A DNA stretch of 64,000 nt, taken from Gillisella terrae (GTDB taxonomy: Bacteria; Pseudomonadota; Alphaproteobacteria; Rhizobiales; Rhizobiaceae). The position numbers were made by a program, and so were the translations under genes. The notes under the pieces are model-generated. The model was not told where the DNA came from, ran no database searches, and worked only from the letters and a program-made list of their open reading frames with translations. Positions 28,471 to 36,155 of this stretch are shown here, piece by piece (the stretch's first letter is position 1; each line of letters opens with the position of its first letter). The DNA lies in the NCBI RefSeq assembly GCF_004801395.1, contig NZ_SSOA01000004.1, positions 248,001 to 312,000 of the forward strand, written 5' to 3'.

Positions 28471-28901
28471 TCCACGAAGAAGGCGACGGCTACGGTGGTT
28501 GTCCTAGCCCCGGTCGCCATGTCGCGCATGAGGATCGACCACTGATACTGTCCGACAGTCCGGGGACGCCCGGAGAAGATGCCCGTCGCGCTGTCGAACG
28601 AGAGGCCGGCAGGAAGCGGCGTCGCGGTCGCCAGCGCGTATTCGTACCGGCCAGAACCGCCCGAGACGTCGGGGAGCAGCAGCACGGACTCGCCGACGCC
28701 CCACGCGTATCTGTTGCCGCTGTAGGTCACGACGGGCACCTCGACAGGTGGCGTTGCCGGAGGTTCGGCGGTTGGAGTCGGTGTCGTCAGCACGCCCGAC
28801 GACGCCGACCTCCATACGACGGACCGCTCGCTGGCGGACGCCGCATTCGCGAGAAGCGCCGCGACGATGACAGACGTGATGATGTTCTGGACGTTCAACA
28901 T
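28467..28901 (-). CDS. Secreted protein with putative Ig-like domain
   Basis: 144 residues. MLNVQNIITSVIVAALLANAASASE reads as a Sec signal peptide with cleavage after ASA (split motif; about residue 22). A Thr/Pro-rich linker follows (LTTPTPTAEPPATPPVEVPV), then one putative Ig-fold repeat with the typical PLPAGLSFDSATGIFSGRP motif near residue 105. ATG 28901 has SD GGAGGAAC. The next gene, the relaxase, overlaps it by four bases, so a secreted adhesion-like protein and the relaxase share a message. Confidence 0.68.
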   Translation of the reverse strand: MLNVQNIITSVIVAALLANAASASERSVVWRSASSGVLTTPTPTAEPPATPPVEVPVVTYSGNRYAWGVGESVLLLPDVSGGSGRYEYALATATPLPAGLSFDSATGIFSGRPRTVGQYQWSILMRDMATGARTTTVAVAFFVE

Positions 28902-29124
28902 GATGTTCCTCCGGTGTCGGTGGAAGAATCGTGACCGCCGGCGGAGCCGGAAACAAACCTGTAGAGACGGACTAATGCTTTTCCGCTCCCCTTCGGGGTG
29001 CTCAAAGCGTCCGCTCTCCGAGGGCGCTCGCGCGGCGCCTGGCCGGGGCCTTGTCGCCGTCATGGAGGACGACGAGGCATATCGTGATTTTACGTTATGC
29101 CATGGTGACGACGGTTGCCCGACG

Positions 29125-30870
29125 TCACGCCGCCGCGCGGCAAGCATGCTCCGGGGACCGGCCCGCAGCATGGGCGGCAGACGCCCGCCATTCCGCCCAG
29201 CGGGCTTCGCTCGCGGCGAGGTCCGCCCGCATCTTCGCCCATCGCGCCACGATGGCGGGCGACTCGAATGGAATTTCGTCGTCTTCGGTGGGCGGTCGGG
29301 GAGTCAGACGGACGACTGTGCCTCCTTCGAAGAGCGCGGCGAGGTCCGCCGCGTCCTCGTCAAGCTCTTCCGGCGGCACTTCTTCGTCGGCGCTCGGCGA
29401 CGCGAGGTCGAAGTCTCGGACAGTTGGCCCACATGTGTGAACCATATACGGGGCTGCTTCCGCAGCCTCACGTATATCGTCGGACGACAGGACGGCCTCG
29501 CGAGCCATCTGGGCCACCCGGAGCGCCTCCTCCGGCTCCGGCCCCCAGTTGTCATCCCACATCTCGCGTGCGGCACGCTTCCACGCTTCGATGTCGCCGC
29601 CGGCCTCGCCGAACGGTTTCGTCGGATCGTATCGCTGCACCATGATCAGCGGCTCCGCCCACGGCGAGTGCCGCCACTGGGGTAGCGTCATGCCGAGCAA
29701 CATGTTCGACGGCGGCGCCTTCTTCTCGACGTCGGTCGCGGCGTCGGATTTTTCGCTGTCCTTCTTCTTGTCGTCGTCCGAATCCTTGTCCGACTTCTTC
29801 CTCTTCCTCACGCGCATCAGCCGGCCGTCGCCACGACCGATATGGACGCGCACGACCTTTTCCCCGGCTTTGTCGAGCGTCTTCATCCAGTCCTTGAAGT
29901 CGCCCAGTGGCTGGCAGAGCTTCAGCCGCTGGGTGGCCTGGTACAGCCACACCAGTTCATCGGTGGACGACCGTAGCGTGTCGTTCGGCTTGGAGCAGTA
30001 CTTCACCAGTTCCTCGACGGAGTCGATCTTGCCGCTGTCCTTCCACCATGCGCCGGTCGCCTCATGTGTGAAACGAAGGAAGTCTTCCCAGGTCTTGCCC
30101 TTCTCCTTCAGCACCCGCGTTGGCCAGTATAAGACGTTGGCGTGGACGTGATAGAGCACCGTGGCCGCACCGTACCGCTCCGACAGATTCGACGCCTGGC
30201 CGCGAGCATGAGCCTCAGCATCACGCTCCGCAGCCGTGGCGCGTGTGAACTCAATGCCCCGATAGAGGACTTCCACCCCGTACTTCTTCTGGGCGTTGTG
30301 CGCCCATCTTGAAATGCGCCGGTTCAGTTCCTGGATCGCACCGCGCATGTCGCCTTGAAGGTCCGCGCTGAACGGGACCGGCTCCGAGCAAGTCATGACG
30401 GCGTATCTGAAGTACTTCGAATCTTTGTGTCCGCTGATGAAGAGTTTCAGTCCGTTCACTGTAGGCCGTCTGTCGCGCGCGGCGACGGTCGGTAAGAACC
30501 GGCAGGCACGGTAGACGCGCTGCTGTTCGACCACGCCCGTGACCGCCCCGATAAACGTCACGTCGCCGTCGAGGACGACGTTCACCCCCGCTCCGCCCAG
30601 CGCGTCGGCGATGTGCGCCGTCTGTCGTTCCAGCTCCGCCGACGCCGCTTGACGCTGCGCCCACGAGACCGGGTCCATGGCCCAGCCGGTGTTCGACCGC
30701 AGGACGTCGTCGTGCGTCGTGCGCGCCGGTCTGGCGACGGTCGTCTCAAGCGCAGCAACGGCGGCGGCAACGAGTTTGCCTAAGCCTAGCGGGGCTTCGT
30801 CAACATTTTTGATTGGGTAGGTAAGGTTCGGCTCGGCATCGCAGGGGTCATATCCGAGCCCCCGGCTCAA
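29125..30870 (-). CDS. HUH-type rolling-circle replication initiator-like protein
   Basis: 581 residues. The middle carries the three Rep motifs in order: a core strand FRYAVMTCSEP near 154, the metal-binding LYHVHANVLYWP (His241, His243) and the catalytic-Tyr motif VKYCSKPND (Tyr291, Lys294), with EFTRAT before motif 2. These match the Rep_1-like family that nicks the double-strand origin. The C-terminal half (residues 330-580) holds a Lys/Asp-rich linker (RKRKKSDKDSDDDKKKD) and an acidic helical region of unknown role. The only in-frame start is TTG 30870, right beside a palindrome; a start further in is possible. Confidence 0.72.
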   Translation of the reverse strand: MSRGLGYDPCDAEPNLTYPIKNVDEAPLGLGKLVAAAVAALETTVARPARTTHDDVLRSNTGWAMDPVSWAQRQAASAELERQTAHIADALGGAGVNVVLDGDVTFIGAVTGVVEQQRVYRACRFLPTVAARDRRPTVNGLKLFISGHKDSKYFRYAVMTCSEPVPFSADLQGDMRGAIQELNRRISRWAHNAQKKYGVEVLYRGIEFTRATAAERDAEAHARGQASNLSERYGAATVLYHVHANVLYWPTRVLKEKGKTWEDFLRFTHEATGAWWKDSGKIDSVEELVKYCSKPNDTLRSSTDELVWLYQATQRLKLCQPLGDFKDWMKTLDKAGEKVVRVHIGRGDGRLMRVRKRKKSDKDSDDDKKKDSEKSDAATDVEKKAPPSNMLLGMTLPQWRHSPWAEPLIMVQRYDPTKPFGEAGGDIEAWKRAAREMWDDNWGPEPEEALRVAQMAREAVLSSDDIREAAEAAPYMVHTCGPTVRDFDLASPSADEEVPPEELDEDAADLAALFEGGTVVRLTPRPPTEDDEIPFESPAIVARWAKMRADLAASEARWAEWRASAAHAAGRSPEHACRAAA

Positions 30871-30871
30871 C

Positions 30872-30887
30872 TCGCCGTCAACGGCGA
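30872..30887. promoter_or_regulatory. Palindrome at the rep start
   Basis: TCGCCGTCAACGGCGA, 7-bp arms with a two-base centre, directly abutting the rep start codon. Candidate Rep or repressor binding site, or part of a double-strand origin. Confidence 0.5.
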
Positions 30888-30933
30888 CTTTACATGTTCA
30901 GCGATGTCGTTCAGCATTCTGGAACACCTTGTG

Positions 30934-30975
30934 AAAACCGCCGGAGGGTTGCGAGCCCGTTGATGGCGGTTTTTC
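30934..30975. terminator. Terminator-like hairpin between cargo gene and rep
   Basis: AAAACCGCC (30934-30942) pairs with GGCGGTTTT (30965-30973), with a flanking T-run on the plus strand and TTTTCAC on the minus. It sits 27 bases past the stop of the leftward 301-aa gene and would stop read-through into rep. Confidence 0.7.
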
Positions 30976-31001
30976 TATGCTCGATCGATGGCGGGCATCG
31001 G

Positions 31002-31907
31002 TCAACGGCGTCTTTGCGATTTTCTGACCTTCTTCGCCTCTTTGGGGAGGTTATGCATTGGGCCAGGAGAGAACTTGGAGTCCTTACCTTTCCGCGCCCA
31101 GCCGGCGTCTGGAAATAACTCGATCATCCTGTCCGTGGCTACCGTCAATATCCCAGAAAAGAACTCTAGTACCATGCACAGGGCATCGCGATCGAAGCCG
31201 TTTTCAACCCCAGTTCCGCGTCCGTTCGGTTCCATTCTATAGAAAGTAAACGAAAGTATATGTGTATACTGCGAAAGATAGTTCCAATAGAAATCATATT
31301 CTTGCTGATCGATGCCTGCAGCCCTAATCACATCCTTTTGCGGAGTGATCATCATATATTTGCCTGCAAGGATGTCAGACTTAATTTTAGAATCGAGGTC
31401 AGAAAAGTATTTTATACTTTCGAGGCGCTGCTTAATTTCCTCTGCTTGCCCTTTAAACCACTCAATTTCTTCATTAGATAGGACAAACGGGAGGATTTTT
31501 ATTCTTTTTAAGCAGTCGTAAAGGTGCATGACATTCACGTACGCGCGCTGCACCTCGGCATCATCTGGGGCTGAGCTGAGATAGTAGAACAGGACGTACC
31601 CCTCCAAGAGGGAGCGCGCATGCGACGCCACCGTCGAGACATCCCATGTCTCAAAGTCTCGCTTTACCCATCGGGACATAGGCGCCGACGATACCAGGGA
31701 TCTGGCGTGCGAACACATTCGCGCAAAAACATGAGTTGAATATCCGATTGCTGGGCTTTCTTGCCGTCCTGCCGTCGCTTGGCTGACCGCAATCATTTCA
31801 CAAACAGCGGCGTCAAACCGCCTCAGTCTTTCCAAGTAGTCAACCTGCGTAGTCTTTCCCTTGAAGTCAGAAGTTCCGTTCTCATCCTCCGTCATTTGCT
31901 TTCCCAT
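31002..31907 (-). CDS. Hypothetical protein, possible DUF5677-like (301 aa)
   Basis: An all-helical soluble protein. Conserved-looking features are HARSLLEGYVLFYYL (an Arg/Glu-containing helix near 100), MHLYDCLKRIKIL, and WNYLSQYTHILSF near 220. This pattern resembles the DUF5677 group of proteins found on mobile elements, but I cannot confirm it. Codon use is less G+C rich than the rest of the element, suggesting later acquisition. ATG 31907 and an ATG five codons in (followed by a weak SD choice) are both possible starts. Its place at the element's end is typical of cargo. Confidence 0.55.
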   Translation of the reverse strand: MGKQMTEDENGTSDFKGKTTQVDYLERLRRFDAAVCEMIAVSQATAGRQESPAIGYSTHVFARMCSHARSLVSSAPMSRWVKRDFETWDVSTVASHARSLLEGYVLFYYLSSAPDDAEVQRAYVNVMHLYDCLKRIKILPFVLSNEEIEWFKGQAEEIKQRLESIKYFSDLDSKIKSDILAGKYMMITPQKDVIRAAGIDQQEYDFYWNYLSQYTHILSFTFYRMEPNGRGTGVENGFDRDALCMVLEFFSGILTVATDRMIELFPDAGWARKGKDSKFSPGPMHNLPKEAKKVRKSQRRR

Positions 31908-32085
31908 TCACACCAGATCCGAAGTCCGCGAGCAGCCAGCATCAGTTTCAGATTGCAGTCAATGTGCTGAACCGCAGATCCTGCTGATTGTTGACAATGG
32001 CTGGGGTATAAAATACCCACTCGTGTACCCGAACGGAAATTTCTGTGACCAAATATCAATATGTTATGCGGAAAATGGTAGAGAG

Positions 32086-32102
32086 TCCCACCCTCTCCGC
32101 CA
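32086..32102 (+). other. attR core
   Basis: TCCCACCCTCTCCGCCA, identical to the tRNA-Ser 3' end. The base before it differs (GAG here, GAA in the tRNA), which sets the left limit of the crossover repeat. Confidence 0.88.
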
Positions 32103-32139
32103 TTATTCTTCGGGGCCGTCCAACGCAAAATCTCTACTA

Positions 32140-32649
32140 TTGACTAGAGGCTGCACGGCAACGATCCGCGAGCTTCGTGAAACCTCTGCATGGTATATTC
32201 ACATCAGCCTTGCCTCCCACAGCAGAAGCGCTACACTCTTTGTGCTAAGGAACGGAAAGCTTTGGGAGGAGCGTTACGTGAGACGGATGTGGCCAGATGA
32301 CTATGCCTTTATGCTGGATGAGGCGGAAGACGTTGATCTTCAGCTTCAAGCACTTGTAAACAGTGATGGTTCTGTTGAGAAAGCTATCACCAGAAGAGCT
32401 TTGAAAGCGCGTATCAGCCAGCAGGACTTTGAAAAGATCTGGCCTCTCTCCGAGGCTCGCTATCGGCTTGGCGGGCGTTTTTTGGGGAAAGCCATCACTT
32501 TGATTACCAACAATCCGCATTACCAGAAATGGCATCCAACCGATGGGGGCAGTGTTGAGAGTGTTTCTGACAGCGGTCAGCACTACACCACACGCTATGT
32601 GATTGTGCATTTTCTTCTGGATGATGTCCGGGAGGCTGTGGAAGCCTAA
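32140..32649 (+). CDS. Hypothetical protein next to attR (about 169 aa)
   Basis: The frame runs from the element across attR, but the native gene must start after 32102, because the tRNA occupied that spot before integration. TTG 32140 is the first plausible start; it lacks a clear SD, and a GTG near 32240 is another option. The protein (YIHISLASHSRSATLFVLRN, AFMLDEAEDVDLQLQALV, RFLGKAITLITNNPHYQKWH) has no motif I recognise and no membrane segments. Codon use is intermediate. Confidence 0.42.
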   Translation: MTRGCTATIRELRETSAWYIHISLASHSRSATLFVLRNGKLWEERYVRRMWPDDYAFMLDEAEDVDLQLQALVNSDGSVEKAITRRALKARISQQDFEKIWPLSEARYRLGGRFLGKAITLITNNPHYQKWHPTDGGSVESVSDSGQHYTTRYVIVHFLLDDVREAVEA

Positions 32650-32723
32650 AACCGGCATGGTCGTTTCTTGCGATGGTGGTCGCGCGATTATCATTTCTGG
32701 TAACCGCGCGCTCATTCGTCTAA

Positions 32724-32793
32724 TACATAATTCCTTAAATCGGAATCGGTTCAAGGTGAAAATTATGCAGCAGACTTAACGCATTACAGCGCT
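32724..32793. repeat. RIME-like palindromic element, copy C, left part
   Basis: Contains the ATAATTCCTTAAATC...ATTATGCAGCAG palindrome and the left arm TTACAGCGC of the second one, then breaks off just before the small His-rich gene. Confidence 0.72.
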
Positions 32794-32800
32794 ATCCAGT

Positions 32801-33016
32801 TTAGCGGCAGATGCGCTTTTCGGTTACGATCTTTTTGCCATGGTGCCAGCGCACTGTCTTTTTGGTCACGCAATGCTTATGCGGCATGCGGTGCATATCG
32901 CGGCGGTGCTCCATGTGATGATCATTGCGAACAATCACAGTTTCTGCCTGCGCAGAGGCTATGTTGGCCGTCAAAGCAGCGAGTGCGAAGGCGGAGGCAA
33001 GGAAAATCTTCTTCAT
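32801..33016 (-). CDS. Small secreted His-rich protein (71 aa)
   Basis: MKKIFLASAFALAALTANIASAQA is a clear Sec signal peptide, giving a mature peptide of about 47 residues. That peptide is rich in His, Met, Arg and Lys (NDHHMEHRRDMHRMPHKHC) and ends TEKRICR with two Cys in all. The His/Met content would suit metal (Cu, Ni or Zn) binding in the periplasm, but this is inference. ATG 33016 follows AAGAACGCAC. RIME fragments lie on both sides. Confidence 0.65.
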   Translation of the reverse strand: MKKIFLASAFALAALTANIASAQAETVIVRNDHHMEHRRDMHRMPHKHCVTKKTVRWHHGKKIVTEKRICR

Positions 33017-33120
33017 GTGCGTTCTTTCCAAAAGGGTTGGCCAAATGGGTTGGGCAATGCCGCTATGAACGCAGATAAAGGCAAAAAGTTGCATCCGCTG
33101 GTGTATTTGTTTTTTATTAC

Positions 33121-33162
33121 AACAATTTAATCTGCTGCATAATATAGCGCACGGCGCTGTAG
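33121..33162. repeat. RIME-like remnant, copy C, right part
   Basis: TTAATCTGCTGCATAATA joined to TAGCGCACGGCGCTGTA: pieces of both RIME palindromes, upstream of the His-rich gene. Together with 32724-32793 it frames that gene. Confidence 0.62.
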
Positions 33163-33164
33163 GC

Positions 33165-33395
33165 CTAAAAATCGATGGCGCGGCCATTGATTTCCCAATC
33201 CCCAAAGCGTGCCGGGTCGGCACCGCCGCGACCGCCAATTTCGGGGGCGGCTTTTTCCACCTTTTCGGCTTTGCGACGTGCCTCCGCTTCTGCCAGCGCA
33301 CGCTTTGCAGCGGCAGAGAGCGGTTTAGCAGCGGGTGGCGTGGCCGCAATGCCCTGATTATCCATATCAGGCCGGTTGTTTGGCTCTTCATTCAT
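33165..33395 (-). CDS. DUF1674 protein, SDHAF4-like succinate dehydrogenase assembly factor
   Basis: 76 residues with a Pro/Ala-rich N-terminus and the conserved C-terminal signature GGRGGADPARFGDWEINGRAIDF (G-x-x-DP-x-R-[FY]-GDWE-x-x-GR-x-x-DF). The mitochondrial homologue SDHAF4 helps load the flavinated SdhA subunit; the bacterial protein is inferred to do the same. There are no sdh genes nearby. SD AGGATAAATGCCGCT is weak. Confidence 0.82.
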   Translation of the reverse strand: MNEEPNNRPDMDNQGIAATPPAAKPLSAAAKRALAEAEARRKAEKVEKAAPEIGGRGGADPARFGDWEINGRAIDF

Positions 33396-33449
33396 AGCGG
33401 CATTTATCCTGTAGAGATTGAAACGCGGTTTCTAATCTTTACATTTAGA

Positions 33450-33494
33450 GCATCGGCCGAAAAGTGGGAACCGGTTTTCGGATAAATCCGATGC
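33450..33494. repeat. Palindromic repeat, third family, copy 3
   Basis: Outer arms GCATCGG/CCGATGC and inner arms CCGAAAA/TTTTCGG around GTGGGAACCGG. It shares the AAAAGTG...CGGTTTT core with the elements at 14271-14370, but the outer arms have changed together. Confidence 0.85.
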
Positions 33495-33566
33495 GTAAAC
33501 AAAAACCTAGTGCATCGAGGCGCGCGGGAAAACCCTTCGCCGTCGTCAAACCGCTGGAGGATGAAG

Positions 33567-34613
33567 ATGAACATCATGCGCACGGCTTTGCTTTTGGCTG
33601 CCATGACCGCCCTTTTCATGGGGGTGGGCTTTTTGATTGGCGGCAAGGGCGGCATGATGATTGCGCTGTTGATTGCAGCGGGCATGAATTTCTTTTCCTA
33701 CTGGAATTCTGACCGCATGGTGCTGTCCGCCTATCATGCGCAAGAAGTTGATGAGCGCACGGCACCGGAATTTTACACCATCGTGCGCGATCTGACCCGC
33801 AATGCCGGATTGCCCATGCCAAAGGTCTATGTGTTTGACAATCCGCAGCCCAATGCCTTTGCAACGGGGCGCAACCCGGAAAACGCCGCCGTTGCGGCCT
33901 CCACCGGGCTTTTGCGCGCCTTGACACCCGAGGAAGTGGCGGGCGTGATGGCGCATGAGCTGGCCCACGTGGAACATCGTGACACCTTGACCATGACCAT
34001 AACCGCAACCTTGGCCGGTGCCATTTCCATGCTCGGCAATTTTGCCTTTTTCTTTGGTGGAAGGCGCGATGAAAATGGCAATGGCGGCAGCATGATCGGG
34101 GCGCTGGTGGCGATGATTGTTGCCCCGTTTGCCGCCATGCTGGTGCAAATGGCCATCAGCCGCACCCGCGAATATGCTGCCGATCGGCGCGGTGCTGAAA
34201 TCTGCGGCAATCCCCTGTGGCTGGCCTCGGCCCTTGCCAAGATTGCCGGTGCGCATCAGCCCAATTATGAGGCGGAGCGCAACCCGGCCACCGCCCATAT
34301 GTTCATTATTAATCCGCTGTCGGGGCAGAAAATGGACAATCTGTTTTCCACCCACCCCGATACCAACAACCGCATTGCCGAGCTGCAAGCTCAGGCGCAG
34401 GCCATGGGCGTGTTCACATCAGCCCGTGGCCCCTCGCAAACGCGGCCAGCATCGTCCAACCTATCCCAGGGTCCATGGGGCGGGGCGGGGCAGCAAGCTG
34501 CACAGTCGACGAATGATCCCTGGGGTGGTAAGGGGAGCGCAAAAACCCGCTCTGTGCCTTCAATTGGCGGGGCGCGCAAGCCAGATGAACCCCCGAAGGG
34601 ACCGTGGAATTGA
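33567..34613 (+). CDS. htpX: Membrane zinc metalloprotease HtpX
   Basis: An M48-family protease of the inner membrane that degrades misfolded membrane proteins. Two N-terminal membrane segments ([35 protein letters not shown]) precede the catalytic HELAH ([11 protein letters not shown]), and two more ([39 protein letters not shown]) follow, then [15 protein letters not shown] with the third zinc ligand Glu. ATG 33567 has SD GGAGG six bases upstream. The C-terminal 60 residues add Gly-Pro-Trp repeats (SQGPWGG, NDPWGG, PKGPWN). Confidence 0.94.
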   Translation: MNIMRTALLLAAMTALFMGVGFLIGGKGGMMIALLIAAGMNFFSYWNSDRMVLSAYHAQEVDERTAPEFYTIVRDLTRNAGLPMPKVYVFDNPQPNAFATGRNPENAAVAASTGLLRALTPEEVAGVMAHELAHVEHRDTLTMTITATLAGAISMLGNFAFFFGGRRDENGNGGSMIGALVAMIVAPFAAMLVQMAISRTREYAADRRGAEICGNPLWLASALAKIAGAHQPNYEAERNPATAHMFIINPLSGQKMDNLFSTHPDTNNRIAELQAQAQAMGVFTSARGPSQTRPASSNLSQGPWGGAGQQAAQSTNDPWGGKGSAKTRSVPSIGGARKPDEPPKGPWN

Positions 34614-36007
34614 ACGAGAACAGCGGCAAAAACAAAAGCCATAAGAACAATCGAAGCCCGTCCAGCAATCGTCCACGCGGGCCGGTTTATGACAACAAGC
34701 CCGGGCTTGAGGCACGGCTTGCCGCCAGCCGCCTGCTGGCCGCGGTGATTGATCGCAAGACCTCGCTGGATGGCATGATGGATGGCGACCACGGCAATCC
34801 AGCCTATACCGCGCTTTCTGAAGCGGATCGTGGATTGGTGCGGGCCATTCTCAATACATCCTTGCGGTTTTTGCCGCGCATTGAAGCCATGCTGGGCATT
34901 TTGCTCGACACGCCATTGCCCGATGGCGCGCGCGCCCTGCATCATTCGCTGATCATAGCGGCCGCCCAGATGCTTTATCTGGATGTGCCAGACCATTCGG
35001 CGGTGGATCTGGCGGTGGAGCAAGCCAATCGCGACCCGCGCAACCGTCGTTTTGCCAAGGTGGTCAATGCCGTGTTGCGCCGTCTTGGCCGCGAAAAGCA
35101 GGCTTTGCTGGATGAAACCGCTGATGTGGTGTGCATGCCCGGCTGGTTTTATGATCGGCTGGTGAGCGTCTATGGTGCCGATGAAGCCCGCCGCATTGCC
35201 GATGCCCAGATGACGCCAGCCGCCATTGATCTCACCACCAAATCGGATGCCGCCCAATGGGCGGAGCGGTTGAACGGCGTTGTGCTGCCAACCGGCAGCG
35301 TGAGATTGGCCAGCTTTGCAGGCGGCGTTGCCGCTCTTGATGGCTTTGAAGAGGGCCAATGGTGGGTGCAGGATGCAGCAGCGGCCCTGCCAGTACAGAT
35401 GTTTGGTGATCTTGCCGGCAAGCGCGCAGTTGATCTTTGCGCAGCGCCCGGCGGCAAGACGGCGCAATTGTTGTGCGCCGGTGCCAAGGTGACGGCGGTG
35501 GAGCAATCGGCCAACCGCCTGAAGCGGCTGGACGGGAACTTGCAGCGTCTGGGCTTTGAGGCCGAACTGGTGCACTCCGACCTGATCGCGTTCCAGCCAG
35601 ACACTCTGTTTGATGCCGTGCTGCTGGATGCACCTTGCTCTTCCACGGGCACAACCCGCCGCCACCCGGATGTGCTTTACACCAAAGGGATGCAGGACAT
35701 CACCAAACTGGCAAGTGTGCAGGAAAAGCTGCTGCGCCATGCCATGACGCTGGTGGTACCCGGTGGCTCGATTGTGTTTTCCAATTGCTCGCTGGACCCG
35801 ATGGAAGGCGAAGAGGTGGTTGCCAAGGTTCTGGCCGATCATCCCGATTTTCAGCGCGTGCCGGTGCAGGCAGAACAATGGCCCGGATTGGAAGCCGCGA
35901 TCTCTCCGCTTGGTGAATTTCGCACCACTCCAGCGATGTTGCAGGTCGCAGACAGCGTTTCCAGCGGTCTGGATGGCTTTTATGCCTGCCATTTAAGAAG
36001 GATTTAA
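34604..36007 (+). CDS. rsmB: RsmB-family 16S rRNA (cytosine-C5) methyltransferase
   Basis: A NusB-like N-terminal domain (residues 30-170) precedes a Rossmann methyltransferase domain with SAM motif [33 protein letters not shown] (motif IV, Pro-Cys) and [17 protein letters not shown] (motif VI). The catalytic Cys is in NCSL, where TCSL is more usual. Predicted to methylate C967 of 16S rRNA. The GTG start overlaps the end of htpX by ten bases. 467 aa. Confidence 0.88.
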   Translation: MELNENSGKNKSHKNNRSPSSNRPRGPVYDNKPGLEARLAASRLLAAVIDRKTSLDGMMDGDHGNPAYTALSEADRGLVRAILNTSLRFLPRIEAMLGILLDTPLPDGARALHHSLIIAAAQMLYLDVPDHSAVDLAVEQANRDPRNRRFAKVVNAVLRRLGREKQALLDETADVVCMPGWFYDRLVSVYGADEARRIADAQMTPAAIDLTTKSDAAQWAERLNGVVLPTGSVRLASFAGGVAALDGFEEGQWWVQDAAAALPVQMFGDLAGKRAVDLCAAPGGKTAQLLCAGAKVTAVEQSANRLKRLDGNLQRLGFEAELVHSDLIAFQPDTLFDAVLLDAPCSSTGTTRRHPDVLYTKGMQDITKLASVQEKLLRHAMTLVVPGGSIVFSNCSLDPMEGEEVVAKVLADHPDFQRVPVQAEQWPGLEAAISPLGEFRTTPAMLQVADSVSSGLDGFYACHLRRI

Positions 36008-36155
36008 AGAAATCTTTACGAAATTAGGCGCGTCATAACAATCGTGTCCATCGGTTGCCGGATTCATTGCGCTTGAAGCATGCGACAGCCGGAAAACCAC
36101 CTATGGACGCGCGGTGTTGCTGCCCATGACGGGTCTGCTCGGAACGGAATGTTGG

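Larger units (their letters stand above)
23151..32102. mobile_element. Integrated mobilizable element in tRNA-Ser
   Basis: About 8.95 kb between 17-bp direct repeats, the left one being the tRNA 3' end. The contents are integrase, two rightward unknown genes, then a leftward set of an unknown small gene, a 207-aa protein, a relaxase-like protein, a secreted Ig-like protein and an HUH Rep, and a leftward cargo gene at the right end. Base composition to about 30.9 kb is visibly more G+C rich and CGTC/GACG rich than the core genome, and none of the core palindromic repeats occur inside. It resembles an integrative mobilizable element or an integrated rolling-circle plasmid. No conjugation (type IV secretion) genes are present. 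Confidence 0.85.

Noticed and set aside
32081..32102. Possible second tRNA-Ser at the right end of the element
   Set aside because: Only the last 17 bases match; there is no D-arm, anticodon arm or 5' acceptor strand. It is the attR repeat.
23151..32102. Prophage interpretation of the element
   Set aside because: No capsid, tail, terminase or lysis genes are present; relaxase and Rep genes fit a mobilizable element or plasmid better.
31861..32139. Upstream part of the frame that crosses attR into the hypothetical gene at 32140
   Set aside because: Before integration this position held the tRNA gene, so the native gene cannot extend through it; the fused frame is an accident of insertion.
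34391..35992. Open frame of over 500 codons antisense to rsmB
   Set aside because: It mirrors the G+C-rich third-position pattern of rsmB, has no SD or known motif, and overlaps a well-supported gene completely.
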